A stretch of 64,000 bases of DNA from Nocardiopsis flavescens. GTDB lineage: Bacteria > Actinomycetota > Actinomycetes > Streptosporangiales > Streptosporangiaceae. Made by a program: the position numbers and the translations under genes. Shown here in pieces: positions 24,254 to 32,899 of the stretch; the stretch's first letter is position 1, and each line of letters begins with the position of its first letter. The notes below the pieces were generated by a model that was not told the DNA's origin, ran no database searches, and saw nothing but the letters and a program-made list of their open reading frames with translations. The stretch is from assembly GCF_900141985.1 (NCBI RefSeq), contig NZ_FQZK01000002.1, forward strand, positions 1 through 64,000, given 5' to 3'.

Positions 24254-25819
24254 TCAGCCCCGGTCGAGGGCGGTGCCGATCAGCCCCAGCGGCGGGGAGC
24301 CCAGGTCCAGCAGGGCCCGGTGGAACCTGGCGAGGGAGAACCCCGCCCCCCAGCGCTCGCGCGCCTGCCCGCGCAGCCGCAAAATCTCCAGCTTGCCCCA
24401 CGTGTACCGGCCGTAGGTGGGGTCGAACGTGGCCCGCCGCGCCTCCGACAGCGCCGCCGGACCCTGGAGCGGGGTGTCCGCGGAGAACAGCGCCGCCGCC
24501 TCCTCCACCGTCATCGTCCCGGTGTGCATGCCGAGGGCCACCGACAGCCGGGTCACCCGGATCAGGGCCTCCACCCACACCCCGATCTCGTAGTGGTCGG
24601 CGGTCCACCCCGGGACCCCCGAGCGCTCCGCGGCGTAGGCCCCGAAGCCCTCCTCCAGCATCATCTCCTCGGCGTAGTGCGCCCAGCCTTCGGCGAACGC
24701 CATCGAGTGCAGCGCCCGCCGCACCGGGCCGGGGGCCCGCCGCAGCGCCCGCCCGTGCGAGAAGTGCCCCGGGGCCACCTCGTGCACGCTCACCGCCGGC
24801 AGCGTGGTGTCGCTGAACATCTCCAGCCACTCGGCCGTCTCCGCCCCGTCCCAGGCCGGGTCGGGCGGGGTGATGTAGTAGAACGACGGGGTGTCCGCCT
24901 CCCACGGGCCGGACCAGGACATCATCGCGGTGGCCCAGCGGTGGGCGGGCGGCGACAGGTCCACGCGGCACTCGCCGTCGCCGTAGGGCACCAGCCCCCG
25001 CTCGGCGGTGAACTCCAGCGCCAGCTCCGTCCACCGGCGGGCGGCGTCGAGCACCCCGTCGCCGTCCGGGCCCCGCGCGGTCAGCTTCCGGACCGCCGCC
25101 ATGGGCTCCTCCCCGGGCGCGACCCGGGCCACCGCCTCGGCCAGCCGTGCCCGCAGCCGGTCGCGCTCGGCCCGCGCCCGCCCGGCCAGCTCGGCGGGGT
25201 CGACCGCCAGGGCCTCGCCCGCGCCCATCAGCCGGGCCAGCCCCCCGGCGCCCAGGGAGGCGTCCTCGGGCCCCTCCAGGGCGGCCCGCTCCACGTGGGC
25301 CACCAGGCGGGCGTGCGCGGCCAGCGCGGTCGCGCGCAGGTCGGCGGGGACGTCCCGCGGCAGCCCCTCGGCCAGCCCCCGGACCGCCCCGATGAGGGAG
25401 CGCGCCACCGGCGCGGGGATCCGGTCCAGGGAGGCGATCGCGTTGTCCACCCCGCGCGGCCACAGCGCCAGGTGGGCGTCGCGGGCGGCCCTGCGCGCGG
25501 CCTCCGGGGCGTAGGCGCGGTCGTAGTTGGAGACGTCGAGCTCGCCCAGGTGGTACAGGGGGTTGGAGCGGTGCAGCAGGGCCTCGCCCAGCGCGTACCG
25601 GGCCTCGGCCTCGAACGCGGCCAGGTGCGCCTCGTCGTGGGGGTCCTCCAGCGGGGCGCCGCCCAGGCCCGCCAGGGCGGCCGCCACGCCCCCGGGGGAG
25701 AGGTCGGCGATCCGGCCGTCGTACTCGTGCATGCCCGCGCCCTCGCGCATGGACCCGGGCGCGAGGTCGGCCAGGGCTCTCAGCCGCGCGGGGAGTTCGT
25801 GGTTCTCGGGGTGTGACAT
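24254..25819 (-). CDS. DUF885 family metallopeptidase-like protein
   Basis: 521 residues. The C-terminal half carries the DUF885 hallmarks: SVHEVAPGHFSHGRAL (HExxPGHxxH, zinc ligands) and FAEGWAHYAEEMMLE (EGWAxYxE). The YTWGKLEILRLR block close to the end is also characteristic. Related proteins are cytosolic or lipid-anchored peptidases acting on small peptides. No signal peptide is seen. ATG 25819 (MSHPENHELPARL) is chosen over an in-frame codon 36 bases upstream because the conserved body starts shortly after. It is flanked by the two DUF218 genes, convergent with one side and divergent from the other. Substrate unknown. Confidence 0.86.
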   Translation of the reverse strand: MSHPENHELPARLRALADLAPGSMREGAGMHEYDGRIADLSPGGVAAALAGLGGAPLEDPHDEAHLAAFEAEARYALGEALLHRSNPLYHLGELDVSNYDRAYAPEAARRAARDAHLALWPRGVDNAIASLDRIPAPVARSLIGAVRGLAEGLPRDVPADLRATALAAHARLVAHVERAALEGPEDASLGAGGLARLMGAGEALAVDPAELAGRARAERDRLRARLAEAVARVAPGEEPMAAVRKLTARGPDGDGVLDAARRWTELALEFTAERGLVPYGDGECRVDLSPPAHRWATAMMSWSGPWEADTPSFYYITPPDPAWDGAETAEWLEMFSDTTLPAVSVHEVAPGHFSHGRALRRAPGPVRRALHSMAFAEGWAHYAEEMMLEEGFGAYAAERSGVPGWTADHYEIGVWVEALIRVTRLSVALGMHTGTMTVEEAAALFSADTPLQGPAALSEARRATFDPTYGRYTWGKLEILRLRGQARERWGAGFSLARFHRALLDLGSPPLGLIGTALDRG

Positions 25820-25869
25820 GCCCCCGACCCTAGTGAGCGCCGCCACCGGGCGCACGCGGGTGCCGGCGG

Positions 25870-26652
25870 ATGCGCGCGGTGCGGAACCCCGGGGCGCCCC
25901 CGCTCGTCTCCCCGGATGTGACGACCTCCGAAGAAGCCTCCGCCGAGAGCCCCGACGGGACCGCGCCGGAGCGCCCCCGGCGCCGCCGCCGCGGGCCCCT
26001 GCTGCTCCTCCTGCTCGCCCTCGCCCTGGTGGCGGCGTTCGCCCCGTTCGCGTGGGTGGTCGCCGGCACCGCCGAGCACCGCCACGCCACCGCCGCCGAC
26101 GCGCCCGAGCGACCCGTCGCCCTGGTCCTGGGCGCCGGGGTGCGCGACGACGGCCGGCCCACCCGCCTGCTGGCGCGGAGACTGGAACTGGCCGCCGACC
26201 TGTACTTCACGGACAGGGTCGAGGTGGTGCTGGTGAGCGGCGACAACAGCGTGGAGCACTACAACGAGACCGACACCATGCGCGACCACCTCGTGGCCGC
26301 CGGAGTCCCCGCCGAGCGGATCGTCGGCGACTACGCCGGGTTCTCCACCTGGGAGTCGTGCGTGCGCGCCCGCGAGGTGTTCGGGGTGAGCGGGGCGACG
26401 GTGGTCACCCAGGACTTCCACCTGCCCCGCGCGGTGAGCCTGTGCCGGGCGGCGGGCATCGACGCGGTCGGCGTCGCCGACGCCGCCGGGGAGGAACGGG
26501 CCTTCTCCACCCGGTACGGCTGGGTGCGCGAGGTGCCCGCGGCCGTGGCCGCCCTGGGCACCGCGCTCACCCGCCCCGACCCCACCTTCCTGGGCCGCTA
26601 CGAGACCGCCGTCGACGACGCCCTGGCCGCCGCCCGCGAGGACGGGGACTGA
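25870..26652 (+). CDS. SanA/YdcF (DUF218) family protein, copy 2
   Basis: 260 residues. An Arg-rich stretch (PERPRRRRRG) precedes one membrane helix (LLLLLLALALVAAFAPFAWVV), then the DUF218 blocks RPVALVLGAGVRDDGRPTRLL, VLVSGDNSVEHYNETDTMR, FSTWESCVRAREVFG and VTQDFHLPRAVSLCRAAG. These match copy 1 at 22107 block for block, so the two are paralogues. The start is uncertain: ATG 25870 and GTG 25918 are both possible, and neither has a strong ribosome site. Only 50 bases separate it from the divergent DUF885 gene. Likely an envelope function. Confidence 0.85.
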   Translation: MRAVRNPGAPPLVSPDVTTSEEASAESPDGTAPERPRRRRRGPLLLLLLALALVAAFAPFAWVVAGTAEHRHATAADAPERPVALVLGAGVRDDGRPTRLLARRLELAADLYFTDRVEVVLVSGDNSVEHYNETDTMRDHLVAAGVPAERIVGDYAGFSTWESCVRAREVFGVSGATVVTQDFHLPRAVSLCRAAGIDAVGVADAAGEERAFSTRYGWVREVPAAVAALGTALTRPDPTFLGRYETAVDDALAAAREDGD

Positions 26653-26676
26653 GGGGCCGCCCGCGGCGCGCCCCGG

Positions 26677-26718
26677 GCGCGGGCCCCGGTGGGGCCTACG
26701 GCGTCCCGGGGCCCGCGC
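26677..26718. terminator. Terminator hairpin between convergent genes
   Basis: GCGCGGGCCCCGG (26677-26689) pairs with CCGGGGCCCGCGC (26706-26718) around a 16-base loop, between copy 2 of DUF218 and the convergent murQ. Confidence 0.7.
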
Positions 26719-26724
26719 CGCCGC

Positions 26725-27654
26725 TCAGGAGAGCGCCGCCAGGGCGTCGCGGACCCGCCCGCGGGCGTCGGCCAGCGCGGCCCCGGCCTCGGCGGCGCCC
26801 ACCCCCGCCAGCAGCGACACCAGGGCCGTGCGGGTGTCGCCGCCGGCCGCGGTCAGCGCCCGCGCGCAGGCCTCCTCGTCGGCGTCGGCGGCCTCGGCCA
26901 GGATGGTGACGACCCTGCCGCGCAGCTTCCCGTTGGTGGCGTCCACGCCCACCATGAGGTTGGAGTACGTGAGCCCCATCCGCACCATGACGGCGGTGGA
27001 GAAGGCGTTCAGCGCCAGCTTCTGGGCGGTCCCCGCCTTCATCCGGGTCGACCCGGCGATCACCTCGGCGCCGGTGTCCATGCCCACGTGCACGTCCACC
27101 CGGTCCGCCAGCGGGGCCCCGGGGTTGGCGCTGATGAGCACGGTGGCGGCGGACCGCTCCCGCGCCGCCTCCAGCGCGCCGCCCACGTACGGGGTGCGCC
27201 CGCTGGCGGCCAGGCCGACCGCCAGCGAGCCGGGGGTGATCCCCGCGGCGTCCGCGCGGCCCGACTCCCAGTCGTCCTCGATGCCCTCGACGGCGCGGAT
27301 CAGCGCCGTGCCGCCGCCCGCGTGGTGGGCCCTCACCCACTCGGGGGGCACCCCGTAGGTGGGCGGCAGCTCCGCGGCGTCCTGGGAGGCGATGCGCCCG
27401 GAGGTGCCCGCGCCGAAGTAGTGGATGGCCGCCCCGCCCTCCAGGGCGGCCACCCCCAGCTCGACGGCCCGCGCCAGGTCCGGCAGGGCGGCCTCCACCG
27501 CGGCGGGAACGGTGGCGTCCTCGGCGTTGATCCTGCGCAGCACCTCCAGGGCGGACACCCGGTCGATGTCCAGGGTGCGCGGGTTGCGCGCCTCCGTGGG
27601 GGCGCGCACGATCACCGCCTCGCCCGTGGGCCGGTCCCCGCCGTCGTGCTCCAC
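26725..27654 (-). CDS. murQ: N-acetylmuramic acid 6-phosphate etherase
   Basis: 309 residues, cytosolic SIS-fold lyase that splits the lactyl ether of MurNAc-6-phosphate, giving GlcNAc-6-phosphate and lactate, in cell-wall recycling. Visible motifs: TEARNPRTLDIDR near the start; the SIS loop FGAGTSGRIASQDAAELPPT, with the catalytic Glu (Glu95 here); SANPGAPLADRVDVHV; and GSTRMKAGTAQKLALNA. GTG 27654 is chosen because CAGGAGAGCGCT precedes it at ideal spacing; an upstream in-frame GTG at 27678 has none. Located 75 bases downstream of an RpiR-type regulator on the same strand, the usual murQ arrangement. No MurNAc PTS transporter is adjacent, so substrate may arrive from internal turnover or another importer. 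Confidence 0.94.
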   Translation of the reverse strand: MEHDGGDRPTGEAVIVRAPTEARNPRTLDIDRVSALEVLRRINAEDATVPAAVEAALPDLARAVELGVAALEGGAAIHYFGAGTSGRIASQDAAELPPTYGVPPEWVRAHHAGGGTALIRAVEGIEDDWESGRADAAGITPGSLAVGLAASGRTPYVGGALEAARERSAATVLISANPGAPLADRVDVHVGMDTGAEVIAGSTRMKAGTAQKLALNAFSTAVMVRMGLTYSNLMVGVDATNGKLRGRVVTILAEAADADEEACARALTAAGGDTRTALVSLLAGVGAAEAGAALADARGRVRDALAALS

Positions 27655-27729
27655 AGCGCTCTCCTGTTCGGTCCGCACCCGCTGCCGTTCCTTCCCGTCC
27701 GGGCCCCGGCCCGCCGCCGGGGGACCGGG

Positions 27730-28698
27730 TCAGTCGTCGTTGGTCTTGTCGTCGGGACGTCCCCGGCGACGTTTGCGGTCGTCGTTGATGCGCAGCCCCC
27801 GCACCGCGTCGGCGGTGGTCTCCAGGGCCGTCCTGCTGTCGGCGTAGCGGCTCTGGGCCAGCCCCACGAACAGGCAGTCCACCACGGTCAGCTGGGCCAG
27901 CCTGCTGGCGGTCGCCCCGGACCGGAAGGTGGTCTCCCGGGCCGCGGTGGTCAGCACGTGGTCGGCGAACCCGATGGGGGAGCGCGGGAAGTTGGTGATG
28001 GCCACGGTCCGGGCGCCCCGGCGCCCCGCCTCGGTGAGCGCCTGCACGGTGTCGATCGTGGCACCGCTGTGGGAGATGCCGATGGCCACGTCGCGCCCGT
28101 CCAGCAGGGCCGCGCTGGTGAGCATCACGTGTGCGTCGGACCAGGCGAACGAGGTGAGCCCGATCCGGTGCAGCTTCTGCTGGAGGTCGGCGCCGACGAA
28201 CGCGCTGGCCCCCACGCCGTAGACGTCGATTCGGCGGGCAGCCGCCATCGTGTCGATGACGGTGCGGAGCACGTCGACGTCTAGGGCCGCCCCGGTCTCC
28301 TCGACCGCGCGGGCGTCGGTGTAGGCGATCTTCTGGACCACCGTCACCAGGGTGTCGTCGGGGTTGATGTCGCCGTCGGGCTCGGGGCCGCCGGTGGTCC
28401 GGGCCCCGCGGGCCTGCCCGGCCTCGGTGGCCAGGGCCAGGCGCAGCTCCCGGTACCCGCTGAAGTCGATGGTCCGGCAGAAGCGGATGACGGTGGCCTC
28501 GGAGGTGGCGCAGTCCTTGGCGAGCTGTGTGATGGAGGAGGCCGCGGCCCTCTCAGGGTCGTCGATGATGCGCTGGGCGACCCGGCGTTCGGCCGGTGCC
28601 AGCGAGGGCAGCAGCGAACGGATACGGAGCACGGTGGTGGGGACCTGTGGAATCCCCGATTCCACGCGGCCTTCCGTGGGCTTCGGAATGTGCGCCAT
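27730..28698 (-). CDS. MurR/RpiR-family transcriptional regulator
   Basis: 322 residues. The N-terminal RpiR helix-turn-helix runs through LAPAERRVAQRIIDDPERAA, SITQLAKDCATSEATVIRFC and SGYRELRLALA. The C-terminal SIS domain, which senses phosphosugars, includes VYGVGASAFVGADLQQKLHR and IGISHSGATIDTVQALTEA. A short basic tail (DDRKRRRGRPDD) ends the protein. Downstream murQ makes MurNAc-6-phosphate or GlcNAc-6-phosphate the likely effector. ATG 28698 starts MAHIPKPTEG. A promoter and a palindrome lie immediately upstream, and the transcript may be almost leaderless. Confidence 0.92.
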   Translation of the reverse strand: MAHIPKPTEGRVESGIPQVPTTVLRIRSLLPSLAPAERRVAQRIIDDPERAAASSITQLAKDCATSEATVIRFCRTIDFSGYRELRLALATEAGQARGARTTGGPEPDGDINPDDTLVTVVQKIAYTDARAVEETGAALDVDVLRTVIDTMAAARRIDVYGVGASAFVGADLQQKLHRIGLTSFAWSDAHVMLTSAALLDGRDVAIGISHSGATIDTVQALTEAGRRGARTVAITNFPRSPIGFADHVLTTAARETTFRSGATASRLAQLTVVDCLFVGLAQSRYADSRTALETTADAVRGLRINDDRKRRRGRPDDKTNDD

Positions 28699-28702
28699 GG
28701 AG

Positions 28703-28734
28703 GAAAGTTTCTTTCGGTCTTGGTGCAGAGTCAA
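28703..28734 (-). promoter_or_regulatory. Promoter and possible autoregulatory operator of the RpiR gene
   Basis: On the reverse strand a good -35 box TTGACT (28734-28729) is followed about 17 bases later by the -10 area, where the perfect palindrome GAAAGTTTCTTTC (28703-28715) sits. Repressor binding there would block RNA polymerase. The palindrome ends only 4 bases from the ATG. Assignment to the RpiR protein is an inference. Confidence 0.5.
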
Positions 28735-29112
28735 CGCGCGGAAGGGAAAAAGCGGGAGATTCCAGGATTCCAAGCGGTCGGCTCCGCGGCAAGTGCCGGC
28801 GGTCGCGGGCCCCGTGTCCGCCCTCTGAGGTGGGAGGAGGCGCCGGGGTCGGGTGCGGCGCGGGCGGGGGCTTCGCGGGCGGACCCGGCACACGGTCCGT
28901 GCGCGGTGTCACCGCGTGCTCGCGCGCCGGGCCCGGGAGGGCCGTCGCGGCCGCGGGGAAGTACCGGTCGCTCGGGCCCGCCGGTGATGAGTCTGGCCGC
29001 GGCCTCTTACGTTCGCCTTTCACCGGGGTGAACGGTGGTGGGGTCTTGTCATATCGACCGAATTCGTTGGCAACGGTGCGGTCGGGTCACACGAGTCGCT
29101 AGTGTCGACCCT
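28735..29112. other. Intergenic stretch upstream of small membrane protein
   Basis: 378 bases between divergent transcription units. No supported gene. It contains TTCACC-GG-GGTGAA (29019-29032), a 14-base palindrome, and a possible -10 element TAGTGT near 29100 ahead of the next gene. Confidence 0.4.
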
Positions 29113-29298
29113 ATGACACAGAACAACGATCCCAATGTGGACCCCGCCGGGGCCACACAGCACTTCCAGCGCTTCGTCGACGACAACCCCGAGCCGGAGG
29201 CGCCCGAGCGCCGCCCGGTCCTGCCGATCGTCCTCGCGGGCGTCGGCGTGGTCGCGGCCGTCGCGGTCGTCGTCGCGCTGGTCCTGGCCTTCTCCTGA
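29113..29298 (+). CDS. Small single-pass membrane protein, unknown function
   Basis: 61 residues. A hydrophilic, acidic N-terminus (MTQNNDPNVDPAGATQHFQR, then FVDDNPEPEAPERR) is followed by one long hydrophobic helix (PVLPIVLAGVGVVAAVAVVV) that reaches the C-terminus. This makes it a tail-anchored protein with the acidic part likely in the cytoplasm. ATG 29113 is chosen because the in-frame extension to 29035 has no protein-like composition. Such tail-anchored small proteins are common in actinomycetes. No homologous function is recognised. Confidence 0.7.
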   Translation: MTQNNDPNVDPAGATQHFQRFVDDNPEPEAPERRPVLPIVLAGVGVVAAVAVVVALVLAFS

Positions 29299-29409
29299 CC
29301 CGCCCCGACGACCGGACAAACGGTTCGCGACCACTCCGCGAGTCCTGCTAGAGTTAACGACGTCGCAGAGGGGTACGGCCCACGGGGCCGGTCCCCTCGG
29401 AAACGACGG

Positions 29410-29482
<73 letters not shown>

Positions 29483-29642
29483 CGGCGAACGGCCCCGGTG
29501 GAAGGCTCGGCCCTCCACTGGGGCCGGTCACGTCGGAGGCCTTTCGGGTGGTCCGGATCACGGGCCGAGCGGTGCGACGTCGCCCGGCGGGTCCGGTAGG
29601 ATCGACGAGGTCGCAGCGCGGTACACGGCGCGCGACGAACGG

Positions 29643-29715
<73 letters not shown>

Positions 29716-29722
29716 CACTGCG

Positions 29723-29755
29723 GGAGGGCCCCCGGTCACGGACCGGGGGCCTTCC
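29723..29755 (+). terminator. Terminator after tRNA-Lys copy 2
   Basis: GGAGGGCCCCCGGTC (29723-29737) pairs with GACCGGGGGCCTTCC (29741-29755), a 15-bp stem with one G-U pair and a 3-base loop, starting 8 bases after the tRNA. Confidence 0.8.
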
Positions 29756-29994
29756 GCGTCCCCGGGGTCCCGGACCCCGCTCCGGGGGGCACGGGAAATG
29801 TCGTGGCCCCGTGCTGTGCTGTACCGCATCCCCTGCGGGCCCGAAGAAAACGGTCCGAGCACCCTCGCACCGGGCTCCCCGTTTTCCGGGCGTACCTCAC
29901 AAATGGATTGACACCGGCCCTCACCTGGTGAAATGTTGTCTCGCCGCCGTTTCGGGCCGGTTCTTCCCCTGATATCACCTTCCGGAGTATCCCC

Positions 29995-30483
29995 ATGTCC
30001 CCTTCCCCCTTCCGTGCCCTCGCCCTGTCCGCAGCTGCCTGCGGCGCCGCCGTGTCCCTCACCGGCTGCGGCGCGCTGACCGGCCTGCTGGGCGCCGCCG
30101 CCGGCCAGGACGACGTCTTCCAGCTGGAGGTCGGCGACTGCTTCACCGGTACCGAGATGGAGGCCTCCCTCAGCGGTGAGGAGGTCAGCGAAGTGCCGAC
30201 CGTGGACTGCGCCGAGGAGCACGACTCGGAGGTCTACCACATCGAGGTCCTGCCCGAGGGCGACTACCCGGGCGCCGAGTCGTTGAACACCTCCGCCGAG
30301 GAGGTCTGCCAGACCAAGTTCGAGGAGTTCGTCGGCATCTCCTACGCCGAGTCGGAGATCTACCTCAGCTACCTCACCCCGATCGAAGAGGGCTGGAACA
30401 GCTTCGACGACCGCGAGATCGTCTGCTACCTCGTCACCGACGGCGAGACGGTCACCGGCAGCCTCGCCGGCGCCGCCCGCTAG
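29995..30483 (+). CDS. Septum_form-type lipoprotein, copy 1
   Basis: 162 residues. A signal peptide ends in the lipobox LTGC, so this is a surface lipoprotein. The body has the actinomycete Septum_form pattern: QLEVGDCFTGTE, then VPTVDCAEEHDSEVYHIEVL, VCQTKFEEFVGI and FDDREIVCYLV, with four regularly placed Cys likely forming two disulfides. The family name comes from sequence similarity; a direct cell-division role is not shown. GGAG precedes the ATG. A clear intrinsic terminator follows, so it is a single-gene unit. The next gene encodes a paralogue. Confidence 0.85.
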   Translation: MSPSPFRALALSAAACGAAVSLTGCGALTGLLGAAAGQDDVFQLEVGDCFTGTEMEASLSGEEVSEVPTVDCAEEHDSEVYHIEVLPEGDYPGAESLNTSAEEVCQTKFEEFVGISYAESEIYLSYLTPIEEGWNSFDDREIVCYLVTDGETVTGSLAGAAR

Positions 30484-30489
30484 GCCCCG

Positions 30490-30525
30490 CCCGGTCCGCT
30501 CAAGAGGGGCGGACCGGGATTTTTA
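30490..30525 (+). terminator. Intrinsic terminator
   Basis: CCCGGTCCGC (30490-30499) pairs with GCGGACCGGG (30509-30518) and is followed by ATTTTTA, one of the few classical U-tract terminators in the window. Confidence 0.9.
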
Positions 30526-30620
30526 CGGTCCGACCGGGAACCACGCCCGCCCGTGGCGCATCTGGATAGATGTCGCCGGGTCCGTCGGCGGCACCTGAAA
30601 AGAACCCCTGTGGAGTTGCC

Positions 30621-31205
30621 ATGTTGTCGGAATTGCGCCGTTCGCCCTACGGGCGCCTCGTGCTCGGCCCCGTGGTCGTCGGTGCGGCCCTGTCGCTGAC
30701 GGCGTGCAGCCCCGAGATGCTGCTGCCCCCCGCGCTGCGCCCGGGCGCCGAGGTGGCCCCGTCCCCCGATGTGGTCGAGACGCCCGCGCAGACCCCCGAG
30801 GAGACCCCTGTCGAGTCCCCCGTCCCGATGGACCCCGAGGACACCGACGTCTTCGACATCTTCCTCGGGGACTGCCTGACCGAGTTCGGTGAGAACGAGG
30901 ACGAGATCTCCTCGGTGCCCAAGATCGACTGCGCGGAGCCGCACGTCTACGAGGTCTACCACGTGGAGAACATCGACGAGTCGGGCGACTACCCCGGCCA
31001 GGACTCCGTGTCCACGTCGTCCCAGGAGCTGTGCGAGGCGGAGTTCGAGAACTTCGTCGGCGTCGACTACTACTCCTCCGCGCTGTACATCCTGCCCCTC
31101 TTCCCGACCGCGGCCGGCTGGGACGCGGGCGACCGCGAGGTCCTCTGCCTCATCTACGAGCCGGACACCGACACCAGCGGGACCCTGGCCGGCAGCAACC
31201 GCTAG
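30621..31205 (+). CDS. Septum_form-type lipoprotein, copy 2
   Basis: 194 residues. The signal peptide ends at LTAC. A Pro/Thr/Glu-rich spacer (ETPAQTPEETPVESPVPMDP) precedes the same domain as copy 1: IFLGDCLTEFGE, VPKIDCAEPHVYEVYHVENI, LCEAEFENFVGVDY and GDREVLCLIYEP, with the four Cys conserved. The spacer lengthens the tether compared with copy 1. ATG 30621 is preferred over 30570 because GTGGAGTTGCC precedes it and the signal peptide starts properly there. Tandem duplication is evident from the shared blocks and the matching C-terminal SLAGAAR/TLAGSNR. Confidence 0.85.
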   Translation: MLSELRRSPYGRLVLGPVVVGAALSLTACSPEMLLPPALRPGAEVAPSPDVVETPAQTPEETPVESPVPMDPEDTDVFDIFLGDCLTEFGENEDEISSVPKIDCAEPHVYEVYHVENIDESGDYPGQDSVSTSSQELCEAEFENFVGVDYYSSALYILPLFPTAAGWDAGDREVLCLIYEPDTDTSGTLAGSNR

Positions 31206-31221
31206 GACGCCTCCCGCCGCG

Positions 31222-31255
31222 ACGGCCCGCACCGCCCACCGGCGGTGCGGGCCGT
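31222..31255. terminator. Bidirectional terminator
   Basis: ACGGCCCGCACCGCC (31222-31236) pairs perfectly with its complement at 31241-31255 around a 4-base loop, between convergent lipoprotein and hydrolase genes. Confidence 0.85.
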
Positions 31256-31267
31256 TCCCGTGCGGGG

Positions 31268-32899
31268 TCAGCCGATCCGCGCGCCCACGGGCGGGAGCGG
31301 GTCCCCGCGCCCGTCCACGAACCCGGCGACGGCCTCGCCGACCGCGCTCCGCGCCTGTGCGGAGGGGGCGGCGTCCCGCGGCCGGGGGATCCCCGCGCAG
31401 GTCGCGTCCCCGGGGGCCGCTCCGTCCACCAGGTAGGCGTCCACGGCCGCGGTCGCGCAGTCGTGGCCGGAGAACCCGTAGAACCCGTGGCCGCCCTCGT
31501 CGGTGATGGTGAGCAGCGGGTTGTCCAGCCGCTCGGCCATGAGCGGCCCGCCCTCGTAGACGGTGTTGGCGTCGTACTCCGCCGCGATCACCAGGCCGGG
31601 CGCGTAGCCGTCGCGCTCCAGCTCCACCAGCGGCTCCGCCGGGGCCCGCGAGGCGAACGAGCAGGGCTGCGGGGAGTCCCAGAACGCCCCGACGCCGTAC
31701 GGGTGGTGCTCGCGCGCCTCCCGCATGTCCGCGTAGTAGCCCGACGGGCGCGAGGGCCACTCGGCCTCGCAGAGCACCGCCATGAGCAGGGATTCGTTGG
31801 AGAGCTCCACCTCCGGGTCGGGGAACTCGGGGGCCTCGAACTCCGGGAAGGGCCTCCCGTCGACGAAGTACCCGAGTTCGAGGGAGACCAGGTCCCAGAT
31901 GCCCTGGTTCCGGGACATCATGCCGACGTACATGTCGAAGTCGTCCGCGGTGAAGGGCGTGCCCTCGGGCAGCCCGGGCACGTCGTACCGGGGCTCCTCC
32001 TCCAGCCGGGCGCGGGTCTCCTCGACGGTGGCCAGCACCTCCTCCGGGGTGGACCCCAAGCCGTAGGAGCCGTGGCGTTCGGCGACCCACTCCGTGTACC
32101 GGTCCACGTTGGCCGTGTAGCCCTCCTTCTGGGTGCGGAAGAGGTCCCGCCACATGCCGTCGGGCAGGACGGCGGAGTCCAGGACGCTGCGGTCCAGCCG
32201 CTCGGGGAACAGGCTCCCGTAGACCGCTCCCAGGTAGGTCCCGTAGGACGCCCCGTAGTAGGAGATCCGCTCCTCGCCCAGCGCGGCGCGGACCACGTCC
32301 ATGTCCCGCGCGGTGTTCGCCGTGGTCATGTGCGGGATGAGGTCGCCGTGGGCCCGCTCGCAGGACCGCTGGACGGCGATGGCCGTCCGGGTGACGGCCG
32401 AGAACTCGCCGTCGTCGGGGCGCGGGGGCGGCAGGGGCAGGTCCGCGCCGCAGTCGAGGTAGGGGGTGGAGGCGCCGCCGCCGCGCGGGTCCATCCCGAT
32501 GACGTCGTACACCTCGGCGACGCGCTGGGCGCCCAGCCCGTAGTCGATCCCGAGGTCGGGCCGGGGTTCGATGGCCATGTAGCGGCCCGCCCCTCCGGGG
32601 CCGCCGGGGTTGGTCAGGAGGATGCCGCGCCGCCGCCCGGGATCGGTGGCGGTGTGCCGGCTGATCGCGACCGAGGCCCGCTCGCCTCCGGGGTCCCCGT
32701 AGTCCAGGGGCACCTCGATCCAGGCGCACTCCAGTCCTTCGAGGAGCCTCTCCTCGCAGGGGGCCCAGGCGACCTCCTGACCGTGGAAGGCGGACAGGGG
32801 GTCGGCGGGCTCGGCGGCGGCGGGGGCGGTGGCCGCGAGAGAGAGGGTCAGGGCGGACACGAGGGCGCCCGCGACGATCGGTACGTGTGCTCTGCGCAC
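31268..32899 (-). CDS. Secreted alpha/beta hydrolase, tripeptidyl-aminopeptidase type
   Basis: 543 residues. A Sec signal peptide (VRRAHVPIVAGALVSALTLS, ending ...AAAEP) directs export. The S33-type catalytic fold shows NPGGPGGAGRYM (oxyanion HGGPG-like), VIGMDPRGGGAST, the nucleophile elbow YYGASYGTYLG, the acid-region strand LVIAAEYDANTVYEGG, and the His in DEGGHGFYGF with the C-terminal TAP-like block following. Members release N-terminal peptides from proteins in the medium. GTG 32899 is chosen: AAGGACCCCCC precedes it and gives a proper signal peptide; the longer ORF adds an Arg-rich lead. Divergent from the peptide/oligosaccharide importer operon, which could take up its products. Confidence 0.9.
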   Translation of the reverse strand: MRRAHVPIVAGALVSALTLSLAATAPAAAEPADPLSAFHGQEVAWAPCEERLLEGLECAWIEVPLDYGDPGGERASVAISRHTATDPGRRRGILLTNPGGPGGAGRYMAIEPRPDLGIDYGLGAQRVAEVYDVIGMDPRGGGASTPYLDCGADLPLPPPRPDDGEFSAVTRTAIAVQRSCERAHGDLIPHMTTANTARDMDVVRAALGEERISYYGASYGTYLGAVYGSLFPERLDRSVLDSAVLPDGMWRDLFRTQKEGYTANVDRYTEWVAERHGSYGLGSTPEEVLATVEETRARLEEEPRYDVPGLPEGTPFTADDFDMYVGMMSRNQGIWDLVSLELGYFVDGRPFPEFEAPEFPDPEVELSNESLLMAVLCEAEWPSRPSGYYADMREAREHHPYGVGAFWDSPQPCSFASRAPAEPLVELERDGYAPGLVIAAEYDANTVYEGGPLMAERLDNPLLTITDEGGHGFYGFSGHDCATAAVDAYLVDGAAPGDATCAGIPRPRDAAPSAQARSAVGEAVAGFVDGRGDPLPPVGARIG

